A stretch of DNA of 64,000 bases from Rhabditophanes sp. KR3021 (Eukaryota > Nematoda > Chromadorea > Rhabditida > Alloionematidae): contig CAUJLY010000003.1 in assembly GCA_963281155.1 (NCBI GenBank), forward strand, positions 5,022,001 through 5,086,000, in the 5' to 3' direction. Shown piece after piece: positions 10,003-28,343 of this stretch (positions are counted from its first letter, which is position 1; each line of letters starts with the position of its first letter). A program made the translations under genes and the position numbers. Under the pieces are notes generated by a model. That model worked only from the letters and a program-made list of their open reading frames with translations, did no database searches and had not been told where the DNA came from.

Positions 10003-11777
10003 TTATTGAAGAATTGGAATGTAGTTATCAATTTTAGTACGGTGACGTTGTGAAATGCATTCTGCAATCCATACGATATTTCTTAGTTCCTGTTCCTTTA
10101 GCTTGATGAAGGCATAAAATACTCCGTGGTGGAATTGATGCAAATAAGCTTGAATGAAAAATATGTTAGTATTAATGTAATAAATTTTTGATACTTTTGA
10201 AAATCCCGTGACTGTATTATACCAACTGCCTTTTAGTACCTTGCTCATTCAAAATATTAATATAAGCTGTAAGGCATTTTACGGTCATCATGTTTAGGCA
10301 CTAATTAATGTCTATGCGTTCATCAATGTAGACATTACTGAGTCTGAATTAAGAGTTTCTGAGCTTGCTAGAACACATGTTGTCTATGTAAATGTGGGTA
10401 CCAAAGTTAATGCTCATATCAGCAGTCCTATGTATTACTACAACAAAAAAGTTGAATGGGACTCTTTGTTTGATGACAAAGGAAAGGCAATGAACAAAGT
10501 CTTCGGTGTTGAAAAAGACTTATGTTTCAGAAGTCATGCCAAGAATATCGAAGACATCCTAATTGACTACCGCAGCGACAATATCACAAACAGTGACTTT
10601 GGTGGACCAACTTACGAAATGGTCACTCAACTGCTTCCAGAACGAAAGAATGAAGTCACTCAACTGATATTCCAAGACTTTTAGATGCTAATGAGCGTGT
10701 TCATTTAAGAAAACTTTTAAAAGTCTCTGAATAATCGATTTAATCTACTTTTTTACCCTATTTTCATTTTAGTTGTAATAAACATTTACCTTGAATATTT
10801 AATTTAACTTCGTGTTCAAAGAATTTGTCTTCAAGAGTCTTGTCACCTTGTTGAACTCCAGTACCTTCGAAAAGGCCCTTGTAGTCGGAATAATAGTCAC
10901 AAATGTTCTTGACTTGGTCGTAATCATCGGCTCTAGCAAGACCAGTCAAACCTTCAGGGTACAATTTTCCAACTCTTGGGTAAAGTTTTTCTCTATCATC
11001 CTTGGTCAATTCAGTTTCAAAAGAATTGATGGTAATGGTGATGGCACGACGATCAGCTTCGAAAGCAAGGATCTCGCACATTACTTGGGCAGTGGTGCCA
11101 CCAAGTGTCTTACAGAAACCATAAAAGTCCTCAATATAGGCTTTATAAAGAGTGTTTCTGATAATTTCGACATTCATTTCGTCCAAATCTTGTTCATTGA
11201 TGCAATCAACGAAATATGGCGCCAATGGGGTATCAACGAGAACAGCGTTGTAAAGTTCAGCTGGAGTTGAAGCGATATGGATGGCTTCCATTTGTTCGAA
11301 AGACCCCAATGGATGACATTTTCCAATCAACTCATTGATTGGTCTTTGGTGAAGAGTTCCGGTGATGAGAAGGATGATGTTATCAATCATGTATGAATAA
11401 GTGATGTAATCCAAAAAGGTAGCTAATGGCTCCAAAGCATTGTTGCGAATGTGATTGAATTCAGTAACGAGTTTCTCCTTCAATCTTTCTTCAATTACAG
11501 CGACGGTAATTGCACCTGGTTCGTTTGCAAGAAAATTTCCGTAATCAGTTGATTGGATGTGCAATTTAAGATCTAAAAGTATCAGCAATAATGTTTTTTA
11601 AATACATACATAACCAATATTGGTTATTTGGCTGTTTATTGGAAACAGATAATTACCTTCTAAAGTCTCGCATTGGACTAAATTAGCATAGTCGGTGGAG
11701 TTCAGAATACCGGCTTTGAATCCACGAATCAAAGCTTCCAAATATCCATGGTCAATGTTAAAAGTGAACTCATCCAT
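10003..11777 (-). CDS. vha-16: V-type proton ATPase subunit d, three exons
   Basis: Subunit d of the membrane V0 sector, a cup-shaped cytosolic cap that couples the central stalk to the proteolipid ring. Exons: 11777-11657 ([20 protein letters not shown]), 11572-10790, and 10148-10003. All junctions fall in phase 1 and rebuild 349 residues, the exact family length. Signatures: [44 protein letters not shown], and the C-terminus [18 protein letters not shown]. Intron 1 (11573-11656) is short. Intron 2 (10149-10789) is 641 bases and houses an antisense coding remnant whose poly(A) signal lies 7 bases from the donor. A symbol from C. elegans is used for the orthologue class; paralogue assignment is not certain. 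A spliced 5'UTR exon near 11890-12060 is possible but unproven. Confidence 0.96.
10298..10785 (+). pseudogene. Nested GIY-YIG-like ORF in V-ATPase d intron 2
   Basis: An open frame from just after a TAG at 10295-10297 to the TAG at 10682-10684, about 128 codons, with no in-frame ATG at its head; TTTAG at 10293-10297 could be a splice acceptor, so a 5' exon may be missing. It opens [18 protein letters not shown] and continues [17 protein letters not shown], which I align to the paired strands and following His region of LEM-3/ANKLE1-type GIY-YIG nucleases (pattern VYxFL...VFYVGxG...H). The usual catalytic Arg after the second strand is not evident. AATAAA at 10777-10782 ends 7 bases before the host exon. 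Antisense to the host. Relationship to similar units in FAK, TANC and the scaffold gene is by eye and moderate. Confidence 0.45.
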
Positions 11778-12060
11778 GATTTCACCGATCTAAAAATAAA
11801 ATATAAATAAACTTTTTATGAAAACGAGATAAGTTATGATAGACAACAATAACAATGAATCCGAACGAAGTTAACAAATTTTTATAATTACCAGTACGAA
11901 TATGAGTGACTGATTCATACAAGACCAAAGACTATTACGCAAATACACGATGCAAGGACCATCGATCTTTACCCCACAAGACAGCAGCATTTCGCTGTAA
12001 GAAACAGCCACATTCGAATGTTTGGGCGCTACTGCCCAGACAACGCTAAACAAACTGGAA

Positions 12061-15000
12061 GAACTTTATACTTCTGTTTACAAACAAAGACTATCACATT
12101 AGACAATATCATATCTTATTATAACTTTATAAAGATGTTTAATGTTAACAAAGTTAATGTAATGGTTCCATCTGAATACAATTGTTTTGTTCCTTTTCGC
12201 AATGAAGTAAATAAATATTTTTATGGACACATTATTATCTCACCATTTGAAAATAATTAAACACAACAAAGTGCTTTTTTTAGTGTGATTGAAAGTCATA
12301 ATAAATTCATTATTTTTTTAAATAACTCTAAACACATAATAAATTCGTTCTTCTTTTAAAAGCATACTAAGTTAGTTTTGATATCGAAATGTAACAATTT
12401 ATATTGCTCCAGTTCACATACTACATCCAAAAAGTATGTTCATAATTACATCTTGCTTTTTAAGAACGCAATTTAAAGCAATCAGACATTTTAAATTCAC
12501 AATATTTATGATGGTTCAACTGACGCAGCCAAAAACTCCAAATTCCCACCCTCACATCCCTTAAAAATGTTGATTTTACAACAAGTTAATTATTAAATTC
12601 TCTTTTTTACCATTTCGCTATAAAAACGATAAAAACACTTTGTGCCTGTGTGAAAGGTTTGTTCACGCCAATTTACCTATCACTTAAACATTTTCATAAA
12701 TTAAATATTTTCATATAAATAGAATATCTGTTTGTACCATCAAAGCTTCCATTATTCCTACATTGTTGCAACCGACAAATTATAGCCAATTTGTTAATTC
12801 AATTAGAGAGATAAAATATTGCCTGTTAATGTATGTTAGATTTATCGTGATATAATGCTTTTTTAATCAAATTAGATTAAGCTTTATTCAATAATAGGAA
12901 GAAACTTTTCATTTGATTTATAACTATACTTTCCTTATCATTTTAATCAAATTACTTGTATTACTATATTATCTATATTGACAAATATATTAAGTAAAAG
13001 TTGACATATATTTTAACAAACCGGCATCTTATAATAAGTATATAGAATATTTAGCATTATAAAGTTATCCAAAATATATCTAAAGTTATCAAAAATATAA
13101 GTAAATAGTATATGACTTGCTCGTAAACAATATTTACAAAGCAATGGTATTAAACAATAATCAATTCATCAAATAAAAGACCAAATTGTTAATGGCACTT
13201 GTATTGTATTTTAGATATAAAAAATGCATAACTTCTAATATTTGTTTGGTCTTAATCTCCTACTGTTTCTTTCACAATTTACACATACAAATGTATATCT
13301 TATCAAAAGACATTGTCACAATAAAGGCTTTCCACATTGGATATGCAATATTAGGCAACAAGTGTATTGTATAACAATCAAATATTTAACGTAAACTTTT
13401 TACAATAACTATGTAATAATAAATAGTGGCGTCTTTGATTATATTCCTAGTTTATTATTTTCCATAATATATCCAAATAAACTAAAATAAAATATCCTAA
13501 ACTCGTTTAATGTCAACACTTTTAGTACCATCTTTGACATTCAATACTATTACGACTAATAATAGGAATAAAAAGGAATAGTATGTTCGTGGACTTACTG
13601 CTGCTTATGTTCACAAATATGGGCGATTGGGTGGATGGTCAGCAGCACATTTGCATAAAATTGTTTCTGGCCCCATCTTTTTACGCTCAACCCACCATTT
13701 ATACTCATTTATACTTCTTTATACCATTTTACCATTAACCATCTCTTTTGTATTAAGTACACCAAAACTTTCTTACCGATAAAATAAAGAAAAAAGTAGG
13801 TCTTTTCATTTCATAAATATTTTAAAATCTAAAATCTAAAAACCTTTAAGATATTTAATCATCAACTTTGTTTTTTATTCAAAAATGAAATTAAGTAGTC
13901 ACATTTTTTAATGAATGTTTTAGTAATGTGGTGATTGGAAGATTAAATTTGATATATGTTCATAAAGCCAAAGGGTGTTGACAAGTGTAAAATCTTTCCA
14001 ATATTTCAATAACCAATTTATTCGTAATTGCGACTTTAAACAAAGCTGAGGATGTTTATTTTATTGTAAACTAATTTATAAACCAATTAGCATAAAATTT
14101 ATTTAACTACTCTAAATAAAATTGTTTATTTCATATTCAATTAGTTCCTTAACGCCTTCAATCAAACTATTTTATGTTTCTAAGTTATATAATATTTCTA
14201 AATTATTTAATACTTTTCTAATTTTATTTAATATTTTATTTATAACTTATTTAAATTTATTTTGAATTCACTTTTAGCAGATTTAGTGCTTTTTTAAATA
14301 AGATCAAATAAACGGAAACTAGTTATAGCTCAAAATAACACCGTTATTTAGCTGAATGGCAAATATTAGGTTGGTATTAATATAACCTGCCATCTCCTGT
14401 CAATTATTTATTGATAAAAACATTAATATGTCTGGTGTAGATATAAGAAAATGATTGGTATATGAAAACATTAGACCCTATTTATCTAATCTCTCACACA
14501 CAACACATGAATAATAATTCAAAAAGAGTGAATACTATTTTTTGTTTAATTATGGGTAGCTTTCGTCTTTTTTGTTCGTGATTAACCCCAATCACACTTT
14601 ACATATCTTTTAATAAAATTTTTATTTGAATAAGAAATCTCAATATTGTTTTAATGCACTAGGCGACGTTTCCTCCATGCAAATATGGTCGATCTCACTT
14701 TTACAATTATTTAGATCATTCACATAATATCATTAGAAAACAATATTCATTTATATACCTAAATACTTACTTATTTAAAACTTAATAAATCTAAACACTC
14801 TTTCAACTTTATTATTCATGTAAATAAGTACGTGTATCATTGATAATATGAGTTCCTTTATTGAATGTTCCAATTATTGAACAATAGGAACACCGGCTAT
14901 GATGAATGCATCCCATATTAGTAGTACATTGTTCCATTCACTGAATACCTTATATAGAGAGCAAACTTATCATCTTCATTTAACATATACCCATTTATGA

Positions 15001-15976
15001 TGTGTATTTATTATACTTTTTGCATGGCCATTTATGGAAATCATTTGATGGTAGTAAAAAATAAATATGTATTGTGATTCCGTTTATTTTACTGTTCTCT
15101 TACAATAATGACCGTAACTAGGTGATTATTGAAAGATTAAGTGGCGGTCCAGCTGTTCAAATTTCATTTCCTTAAGGCATAACCTCTTACTCTGAACATC
15201 CATTTTAAAGCAATAAAACAAGCAAAGCGAAAATTGTTTATCATTGTTTATTTCCTTACAATCAAAGTTGCTTTTTGCACTTCTATCAGTAGCATTGAAG
15301 TCTCTAATGGGTACGTATTTTAATTTTACTAACCAGTCAACATTCTTCATAAATATTAACGATATCTTATGCATTGTTTGTATCTCTTTGTACATGATAA
15401 AGATTTCAAAAATTATTAAAATGCGCATACATGATAAAAACGATTTCAAAAAATTACTTAAATGCACATAAAAAAGATTTCAAAATTATAAACATGCGCA
15501 TAAAAAGATTTCAAAATTATTAAAATGTGCTTAAACATTTTTTATACTTTATCCATGATATATTCGATTGATACTTCAATTAAATAAATCGCATTTACAG
15601 TCGTCACCACGATTTGTATAGTTTTGTCTGCACTCAAAATTATTTTCTTCACTTCCATTGTGTCAATTTGTTCCTTTACTAATGATTTTATTTTGAATTG
15701 CAGAAACATTTATTGTCTCAAATAATATCAATTAATTTTTCTATTTATTTCCTCATTCATCACCTGTTATTTTATTTGTGAGATTCATAAAGTATATACT
15801 TTCTCTACTAATTAGAAGTTGTTAAACAGCTTCCCAGCACATTAATCTAGAGTTGTCTGAATTTGCATATTTAACTAAAGTCATTTAAATACCCTTGAGT
15901 CGATTGATGAATTAATTATGTGAAAATGTTCTTTAAATGTTATCCTTTTCAGATTATTTGAATCATCAAACACAAC
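12061..15976. other. Long AT-rich intergenic region between V-ATPase d and FAK
   Basis: About 3.9 kb without a convincing gene. Random frames at 12018-12260, 13186-13374 and 15126-15471 have no domains. Contains a short tandem repeat (15390-15535). A TTTTCAG acceptor-like site at about 15947-15953, 24 bases before the FAK ATG, suggests a spliced leader or an unseen 5'UTR exon in this region. Confidence 0.5.
15390..15535. repeat. Degenerate short tandem repeat
   Basis: Four diverged copies, 30-38 bases each, of a unit resembling AAAGATTTCAAAATTATTAA followed by AATGCGCAT. Confidence 0.75.
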
Positions 15977-21908
<5,932 letters not shown>

Positions 21909-22152
21909 GTATTGCATACTTGTATTAAATATTTAAAATAAACACTTCATTTGAACCACATAGTTTTTATTATTTCAAACTAACATTTATTTATTTCATT
22001 TGTTACAAATTATTTAATAGAAACCATTTCAAACAGACCATGTAGATAATTTTTGTAAAAGTTAAAAGAATTTATTACATTGCAAATAATAAAAGAAAAC
22101 TGCTTTAAAGATAAAGTATATACGAAAACATACATTTATTGTTCAGAAATGT

Positions 22153-23346
22153 TTAAGAACGACTGCGGCTACGACGACGTCTGGTGTATGAATTGTTATC
22201 TCTTTCTCTTCTGTTCCTGTCATAATCCCCTCCACGACGATCATCATAATTATTGCGGTTGTATCCACGATCGTTTCTGAAATGTTGGCAAATGTTAAGA
22301 TTTAGTTAAAAATAGTTGAAATAAAAGATAATTACTTGTCAAGATCTTAGTATATCAGGTATCAGGCGAATCGTATAATTAAATACATAAACAGTCCAGC
22401 TTTTAATTTAGTAAGATTTTAAATCTCGGCAAATTAGATTTCCTATCAATTTTATTAACAAAGTGGAGCAACTTACCTGTCTCGTCTATCGTCATATCCT
22501 CTCTTGCTATCCCGGTCCCTATAATCTTTTCTGTCGTCCCGTTCTCTTCTAAAATCGTTTTTAGAGGAAAAAAGGACATCTCCATAAGTCTTTTTAAGTT
22601 CGTCGAGTGTCTCATTAATTTTGGCATAACCTACATGTTGTTTCCCTTGAAAGTGCTCTGTAATACGAGATTCCGCATCAGCGACAACTAAAAAGCAGCT
22701 ACAAACTTCACATACCTCCATTTGTTTCTGTTTATTTCCTTGTTCATCCGTAGGAGCAATCATGGCTTCAATTTCCTTCTCAAGAAGTCCTTTTTTGGTT
22801 ACGAGTCTATCAACTAAATCAGTCATCTCTTGAGCTTTGGTAATATTTCCTTGAATACCAAAGCTTTCAATCTTTTTCGAGGCTTCATCGATTTCTGAAT
22901 GCAAATTTTTAATTTCACTCTGTAATTCGGAACGTTGAACATACTTTTTATTTTCATCCTTTGATTGGGTGATGGCTAATCTTTCCTTGTTGCGGACAAT
23001 TTTCTTGGACATATCGTCTTTCATGCGGCTAAGGGAGTTGTAAAAGGCCTTCTCGTACCCTAATTTGGTAAACCTGCTACTTTTCTTGTACTGTTCCCGA
23101 AGGTTATCGTCGTGGATCAACGTACAAACACCTAAATCCGACTTGGTATTAACAAATAGTTCATTAGGGCAGTAGTCAACCAAGTGAGCTTTGCAAATTT
23201 CCGGATCCTAAAATGGCAATCAATAAATAACAAATAAAAACAAATTTAAAACATACGTCAAAATGGGCACTAACATTCGTCCCAAGGTCTGCATTTCTCC
23301 TTGTTCCCATAAGCTCATTTAAAAGTGCAGCAATTTGTTCAGTCAT
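22153..23346 (-). CDS. luc7l: LUC7-like U1 snRNP-associated protein, three exons
   Basis: LUC7 proteins join U1 snRNP and stabilise 5' splice-site choice in the nucleus. Exons 23346-23257, 23207-22477, 22276-22153 give 314 residues. The start MTEQIAALLNELMGTRRN is the LUC7 N-terminus. First CCCH-type zinc knuckle: DPEICKAHLVDYCPNELF with downstream C...H. Central coiled coil about residues 90-190. Second zinc finger: VCEVCSCFLVVADAESR with EHFQGKQHVGYAKI. The C-terminus is an Arg/Asp-rich then RS tail ending TRRRRSRSRS. Divergent from NIPSNAP, starts 822 bases apart. The last junction (AG|A) keeps frame; an extra mini-exon near 22340 is possible. Confidence 0.95.
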
Positions 23347-24167
23347 TTTTAAAGAATAGCGTAAAATCGGTTGGACTTTGGCAAAAAAAGTTGTGATTAA
23401 AGTCTGTACAAGAATACTACGATAAACTTAAAACGACGTTTACCCAACCCTTTTCCAATCTGCTGACTTTATCCACTCGGGACACTATCTTTTCAAATCG
23501 AAATCATCATAAAGCACGTACAAATTAAATGTAAAGTTTGCAATAAACATAATCTATCATCGCATAAGTAATTACGGATACTTCATTCCATCTAAGTCTA
23601 GGGTGTCTTTGGAGTTCTTATCTTGTATTTCCTATTGAGGGCTTAATTATAAATGCCCTTAAAGTATTGCATTGCAGAGAATCAGTTTATTATTTATTTC
23701 ATCGCATGCTTTGGTTTTGTTCTGTCTCATTAACAATTTGTATAATCAGTCGAAAAATAATGGCAATATTCATACACTATTTGATTAATGATCTGTTGAA
23801 AATATTTTAAGCTTCTACAAGTTAATCTCTAAACTAGTTGTGAAGATCTAACAAATGAAATGATATTTTGTTTTATTCTATCTTATTATATACACTACTA
23901 ACGGCGCGGACTAGCATATAATGACAAAGTAGTTAAGTGTGTTTGTTTGTCTGGAACAGCAACTTTTGAATGCATAAATGTTTAACAATAATTGATTTAT
24001 TGGAAGGTGTAATTTGATAAGTTTAACACTACTGTTTAATTTGCAGAATAAAAGTGTCTTTGTGTGGATCCTGATTTTTTGTTTGTTTATATTCTACGTC
24101 ACCAAAACCATCGATTCAATATATTTGGATTATCTGTTCTTTTTAAACAATCTTTTTTAGCATTATT
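23347..24167. other. Divergent promoter region of LUC7L and NIPSNAP
   Basis: About 820 bases between two divergently transcribed genes; no TATA box stands out. TTTTTTAG at 24153-24160 immediately before the NIPSNAP ATG is a likely trans-splice or 5'UTR acceptor. Confidence 0.45.
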
Positions 24168-25171
24168 ATGTCGATGCAAAAATTCGGTAATTTATTGTCA
24201 ACAGCGTCACGCTTCGCTGGACCTTTAAACCAAGCCCGCCTTCTTGCCGCTTCTTCCGAAACGTCCCTATTGTCTAAGATTCTTCATGGCTTACCTTACG
24301 ATGCCGACAAAGCTGCCAATCAAAGTCATTCATCTCTTTTGTCAGATAATGCTCGGATCTATGAAATTGTTTGTAAGTTTTATAACACCACTTGTATAAA
24401 TATTTATATTTCAGCTCACAAAACTAAATGCGGTGAAATGAGTGCATACATGAGTGCTTATGAAAACTACATAAATGTAACCCAAAAATTAAATCCCAGT
24501 GTCGAATTATTTGGGTCTTGGAACGTTGCCTATGGTGATCAAGATCAAGTGGTGCATCTCCTTAAATATAACGAAGGCTACACCGATGTGGATAAAATGA
24601 TTCAAGCAAATGCATTTAACAGTGAAGTTAAAGCTGCCGCTAGTGAAGTTGGAAAGTTATGCTCCAGAAGAAAGGCTATATTGACAAAAGCTTTTAGTTA
24701 CTGGGGAGACCCAAAACCAAGAGACTCTTCTCATATTTATGACATGAGAAGATATATTTTAAAACCAGGAACTATTCTAGAGTGGGGGAATGCTTGGAGC
24801 AAAGGAATTACTTTTAGAAAAGATTTCCAGCAAGATGTTGGTGGCTTTTTTGTGCAAACCGGTAATTGTTTTCGTTCTTTAAATTATCAAAAATTTATTA
24901 AAACATTTAGATCAGCAAGATCTGATATTTGAAAAAATGTTCATAAATTAACTAGACTCACATATTTTAAGCTAATGTCTTTTTCATTCCAGGTCAACTT
25001 TATGTTGTTTACCATTTCTGGGCTTATAAAGGAATGACTGAGCGAAATGAAATTCGCAAAAAGACATGGTCCAAACCTGGTTGGGATCAAACAGTTGCTT
25101 ACACAGTCCCCCTCTTGAAAGAAATGAAATCACAAATTTTAATTCCAACTGCGTTGTCAAAACTTAAGTGA
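24168..25171 (+). CDS. nipsnap: NIPSNAP family mitochondrial protein, three exons
   Basis: Exons 24168-24372, 24415-24861 and 24993-25171 encode 276 residues. NIPSNAP1/2 are mitochondrial proteins that accumulate on the surface of damaged mitochondria as a mitophagy signal. The first 30 residues are basic and Ser/Ala-rich with no acids, like a mitochondrial presequence. Two NIPSNAP (dimeric alpha-beta barrel) domains follow: the first from RIYEIVSHKTK through FGSWNVAYGDQDQVVHLLKY, the second from HIYDMRRYILKPGTILEWGN through GQLYVVYHFWAYKGM and AYTVPLLKEMKSQILIPT. All match the vertebrate NIPSNAP1/2 plan in order and spacing. No AATAAA is obvious close to the stop. A LINE relic follows on the opposite strand. 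Confidence 0.95.
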
Positions 25172-25369
25172 ATTCATTTCAATAATAGGAAAAACTATTT
25201 TCTAAGCAAAATATTAACTTTCGTCTTTTTATCTTTATGAAAATTTATATTTCATTTTTCTCACAATGACTATTAGATCAATATACTTTTTTATTTCAAT
25301 GTTGAATATTTATTTTATTTAAATCCTTAAAATCAGCAATAAAACAAATCCAGAGGCCGAGGATAGAGT

Positions 25370-26400
25370 CTACGCTATGCCCCTCTTTCTCTCGCAAGTG
25401 TTTGACAATTACCACCTATTTGTTTTGTCAAAACATCTAAATGACGTCGAGAAGGGCGGTTAGCTGTTCTTTTCTAAGGACAGACAAAGAAAGCATTCTT
25501 TTTCAACAACGGGTGTCTTCCCTTCTGATAAAATGACCAAGCATGGAAAGCTTTTGTTCAACTAGAAAGATTGGAAGTGGCTTGACTTTGAGTTAGCATA
25601 GACTTCAACATTATGAATGGATAATGCTTCAGGTGCGTTATCAATTGGTCACACATTTCCCATAGTCTTTTTAATATAGAAGTTTCAGTTCTCTTAAGAC
25701 CTTCTTGCTGTTCAGATAAAATCGTGACATCAAAACAGAATCTTTGATCTTGAGCCAAGAAATAATCCAATCTTTTTTAACTGCTCCAACTTATTTTTCT
25801 GTAAGTCTCTTTTTAGAATAGGTGTTCATGGTCTTAAAATTGTTTTCTTCAGCAAATTTCCCCAGCATTAGTCCTCTGACGTTGGTACTACTATTAAACC
25901 ATGCCTGCCATATACCTTTACATCAAGATCATTTTTGCCTATAGAACCATTCAAATCACCTACAATCAACACTTACTTTGAAGTCGCTTTTAATTTTAGG
26001 TCACTTAGTGTGGCGTAGAATGTAATAGCTTCTTCACCATAACTGTTACTTGTTGGTGCATACACAACTATCAAGGGGACGTCTTTTGGGTTTAGAATTC
26101 CAAGACAATGAGAAATAAATTGGTAGTTAATAATGTTATTAACATACTTCTTGTCTATCCTAAAACCATCACCACTTAAATTGTTCAAAGGTTCAGAGCA
26201 GAAGAAGGCACTCCCAGGAGGAAGGTTGCCGATGTTGCTTGTCTTCTTTGGACCTCATATATTCCAATAGCGCTAATATCCAATCCGGTTGCCTACTTGT
26301 CCATAAGACCCAATTTATCATCACTTTCCAGTGTTCTAGCATTAACAAAACCAATTTTGGTTTCATTGAGAGATGGAGAGTTTCGGGCCATCTGAGGAGA
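25370..26400 (-). mobile_element. Internally deleted RTE-like non-LTR retrotransposon
   Basis: On the minus strand a broken AP-endonuclease region runs from about 26400 to 25555: KIGFVNARTLESDDKLGLMD, LDISAIGI, VPLIVVYAPTSNSYGEEAI, VGDLNGSIGK, then DYFLAQDQRFCFDVTILSE. These are in the order of the endonuclease of RTE/CFDP2-type LINEs. Immediately after (about 25555-25370) comes what looks like the extreme C-terminus of the same kind of element (GHFIRREDTRC...NRPSRRHLDVL...LARKRG). The whole reverse transcriptase is missing in between, and stops and frameshifts are frequent, so it is dead. Confidence 0.75.
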
Positions 26401-26624
26401 CTGATTGGCTGATTGTGGTGGAATCTCTGCCTGTTTCACAAATGAATATTCCTTTAGTTACCTGTAAAAAATATACGCCCAGTTGGTAGCGCGACACCGA
26501 GGAGAATCAATATTCAATATAAATACTTTATTTTACTTACGACATCATTCAGAGTTTATTTCTCGTGATATATCTTGCTTTGTTTATTGGATGCAAATTT
26601 ACTTATTAACATTTCTAGGCAATT

Positions 26625-28081
26625 ATGGCTAATCCATTTGATGATGACTCTGACATGAAGATTAAAAGTTTCTCTAGAAGCAACAATAGAGGGCAAGCAG
26701 ATGATATTAGCGAGATTGAAAGAGAGATTGAAAGAACACTTCAAGAATCCTTGGATAGCAGTCAAAGGGCCAGAGCTAATTTAGAAAATTCTGAACAATT
26801 GGGGATTAAGACTGCTCAGGTATGATTGTTTACTCCCTTTTTAGTTCACCTTTTGCAGAATCTGTTAGAACAAAGAGAAAAGTTGGAAAGAGCTGATCAC
26901 AATTTGGACAAAATTCATCATACCACCACCATGACTCAACGAAATTTAAACAGTTTAAAGAGTGTGTTTGGCGGTTTCTTTAAGAATAAATTTAAGAGTA
27001 AGCCTCAAGAACCAATCGCTCAAATTAAAACCTCACAAACTAGCGAATCACTCAATAACACTATGGATAAAATGTCTAGTAGTCAAGGTTTTGGGTATGC
27101 AAACCAAACTGGTCCGAGTCTCAGTGAACAATCACGCAATCAAATCAAAGGAACTCGTTTTGAAGAAATGGATAGGGAAATTGACTCAAATCTCGACAGT
27201 ATGTCTGATTCACTTGCAAAATTAAAGAATTTAGGAAGAGCTATTGGTGAGTAGGAGCAGTTAAAAAGTTTTATTAAATATCACAGAAATTAAGATACAA
27301 TTGAAGATATTGTGTGCCTTTACCATACAACTTGGTCAATGGCTCGAAGTTTCCAAGCCCAGTACTCCATTTAGTTACAATATCTGCTATGATTGCCTCC
27401 ATATCATTGTTTCTTAAGTAGAGTCCATTGTCTTCACAATACTTGTTCTTCATTCCATCGTATCGTTGTTCTTTTTCAAATTTGGTCTCTCCATTTTGAC
27501 GACCAGATGGGTGGAAATGATAGCCACCATCGATTTCACACAACAAATCTTTTCCAATAATAAAGTCGGAAGATAAGTTCCTCCCAGAATCCCCAACTAA
27601 GCCAGGATAACTTTTCTCCGTGCCAAATACGAGCTTCACTTCATTTACTTTGTAGCCATCCAAAAAAGCTTTGGTTGCATCATGAAGTATTGAAACTTTA
27701 ACACAATTCGGACATCCGGATCCTTGGTCAGTCTGTGAATACACAGTAACCACGTTTTAGGCACTTTTCACTAGTGCAGACGAAGCAAGTCTTCGTATGG
27801 GGTGAGCATCATTTTCTTGATCAAACGTATGCGACTTAAAAAGGAACTAAAAGTGGGTGTTTAAAAAGTCATTATTTATTTGTGATATGTATAATAATTA
27901 TGGATCTGGTTTAGGACAAGAAGTTGAAGATCAAAATAGACTCTTGGATACTATTCAAATGAAGGCTGACAAAAATGATGCCCTTGTTCGTCATCAAGAC
28001 GCTCAAATGAAAGGTCTCTTGGGATATAAAGGAGTTCAGGCTCCCACCGATTCTGCCGGACTTGTACCAAAGAAAAGATAA
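26625..28081 (+). CDS. snap-29: SNAP-29-type Qbc SNARE, three exons
   Basis: Qbc SNARE used in autophagosome-lysosome and endosomal fusion. Exons 26625-26819, 26859-27246 and 27915-28081 give 249 residues. The N-terminus MANPFDDD carries the NPF motif that in SNAP-29 binds EH-domain proteins. First SNARE helix about residues 45-110 (zero-layer Gln in LLEQREKLERADHNL); second about residues 185-245 (zero-layer Gln in QEVEDQNRLLD), ending MKGLLG. There is no cysteine cluster between the helices, which separates SNAP-29 from palmitoylated SNAP-25. The 668-base second intron holds an antisense nuclease-like remnant. AATAAA at about 28194-28199. Length and plan are standard. Confidence 0.95.
27264..27850 (-). 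pseudogene. Nested Vsr/PD-(D/E)XK-like endonuclease remnant in SNAP-29 intron 2
   Basis: A minus-strand frame (about 27753-27274, 160 codons) ends at TAA 27274-27276, overlapping AATAAA at 27270-27275, 23 bases from the SNAP-29 exon. It has a CxxC knuckle (SGCPNCVKV) followed about 60 residues later by SSDFIIGKDLLCEIDGGYHF and KFEKEQRYDGMKNKYCEDNG. The EIDGxxHF...QRYDxxKNxYC pattern is typical of Vsr-like and homing-type PD-(D/E)XK endonucleases of bacteria, phages and large DNA viruses. There is no in-frame ATG: a TAA lies just upstream, and more coding-like sequence (HPIRRLASSALVKSA) precedes that stop, so a C-to-T-type nonsense change or lost exon is likely. Antisense to SNAP-29. Family call is by motif only. 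Confidence 0.5.
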
Positions 28082-28343
28082 GACATATCATCCTTCTGAA
28101 ACATCCTAAATGTTAATTCCAAAATATATTACCTTTTATGTCTATTCATATCGCTTATGATCAATTAACTATTATATATATATGTAAATGTGAAATAAAA
28201 ACTTTATCCAAATTTAAGGATTAAATAAACTATAATTGATATCTTATTCGATCTTATTCTAAAGGAATTGTTTTAATCTTCGTTTAACCTTCTTTTGAGT
28301 AGTTTTGATGTTTGTTCCTTTTTAGTTACTTTTGAATATTGTA

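Noticed and set aside
11871..12053. Possible small gene upstream of V-ATPase d
   Set aside because: A 60-codon frame with no domain; at most a 5'UTR exon, which I could not support.
13186..15471. Small frames in the spacer upstream of FAK
   Set aside because: Hydrophobic/aromatic bias typical of translated AT-rich DNA, no recognisable motif.
26475..26510. tRNA-like A box (GCCCAGTTGGTAGCGC) suggesting a tRNA gene or SINE head
   Set aside because: No anticodon arm, T arm or B box follows; only the D-arm resemblance exists.
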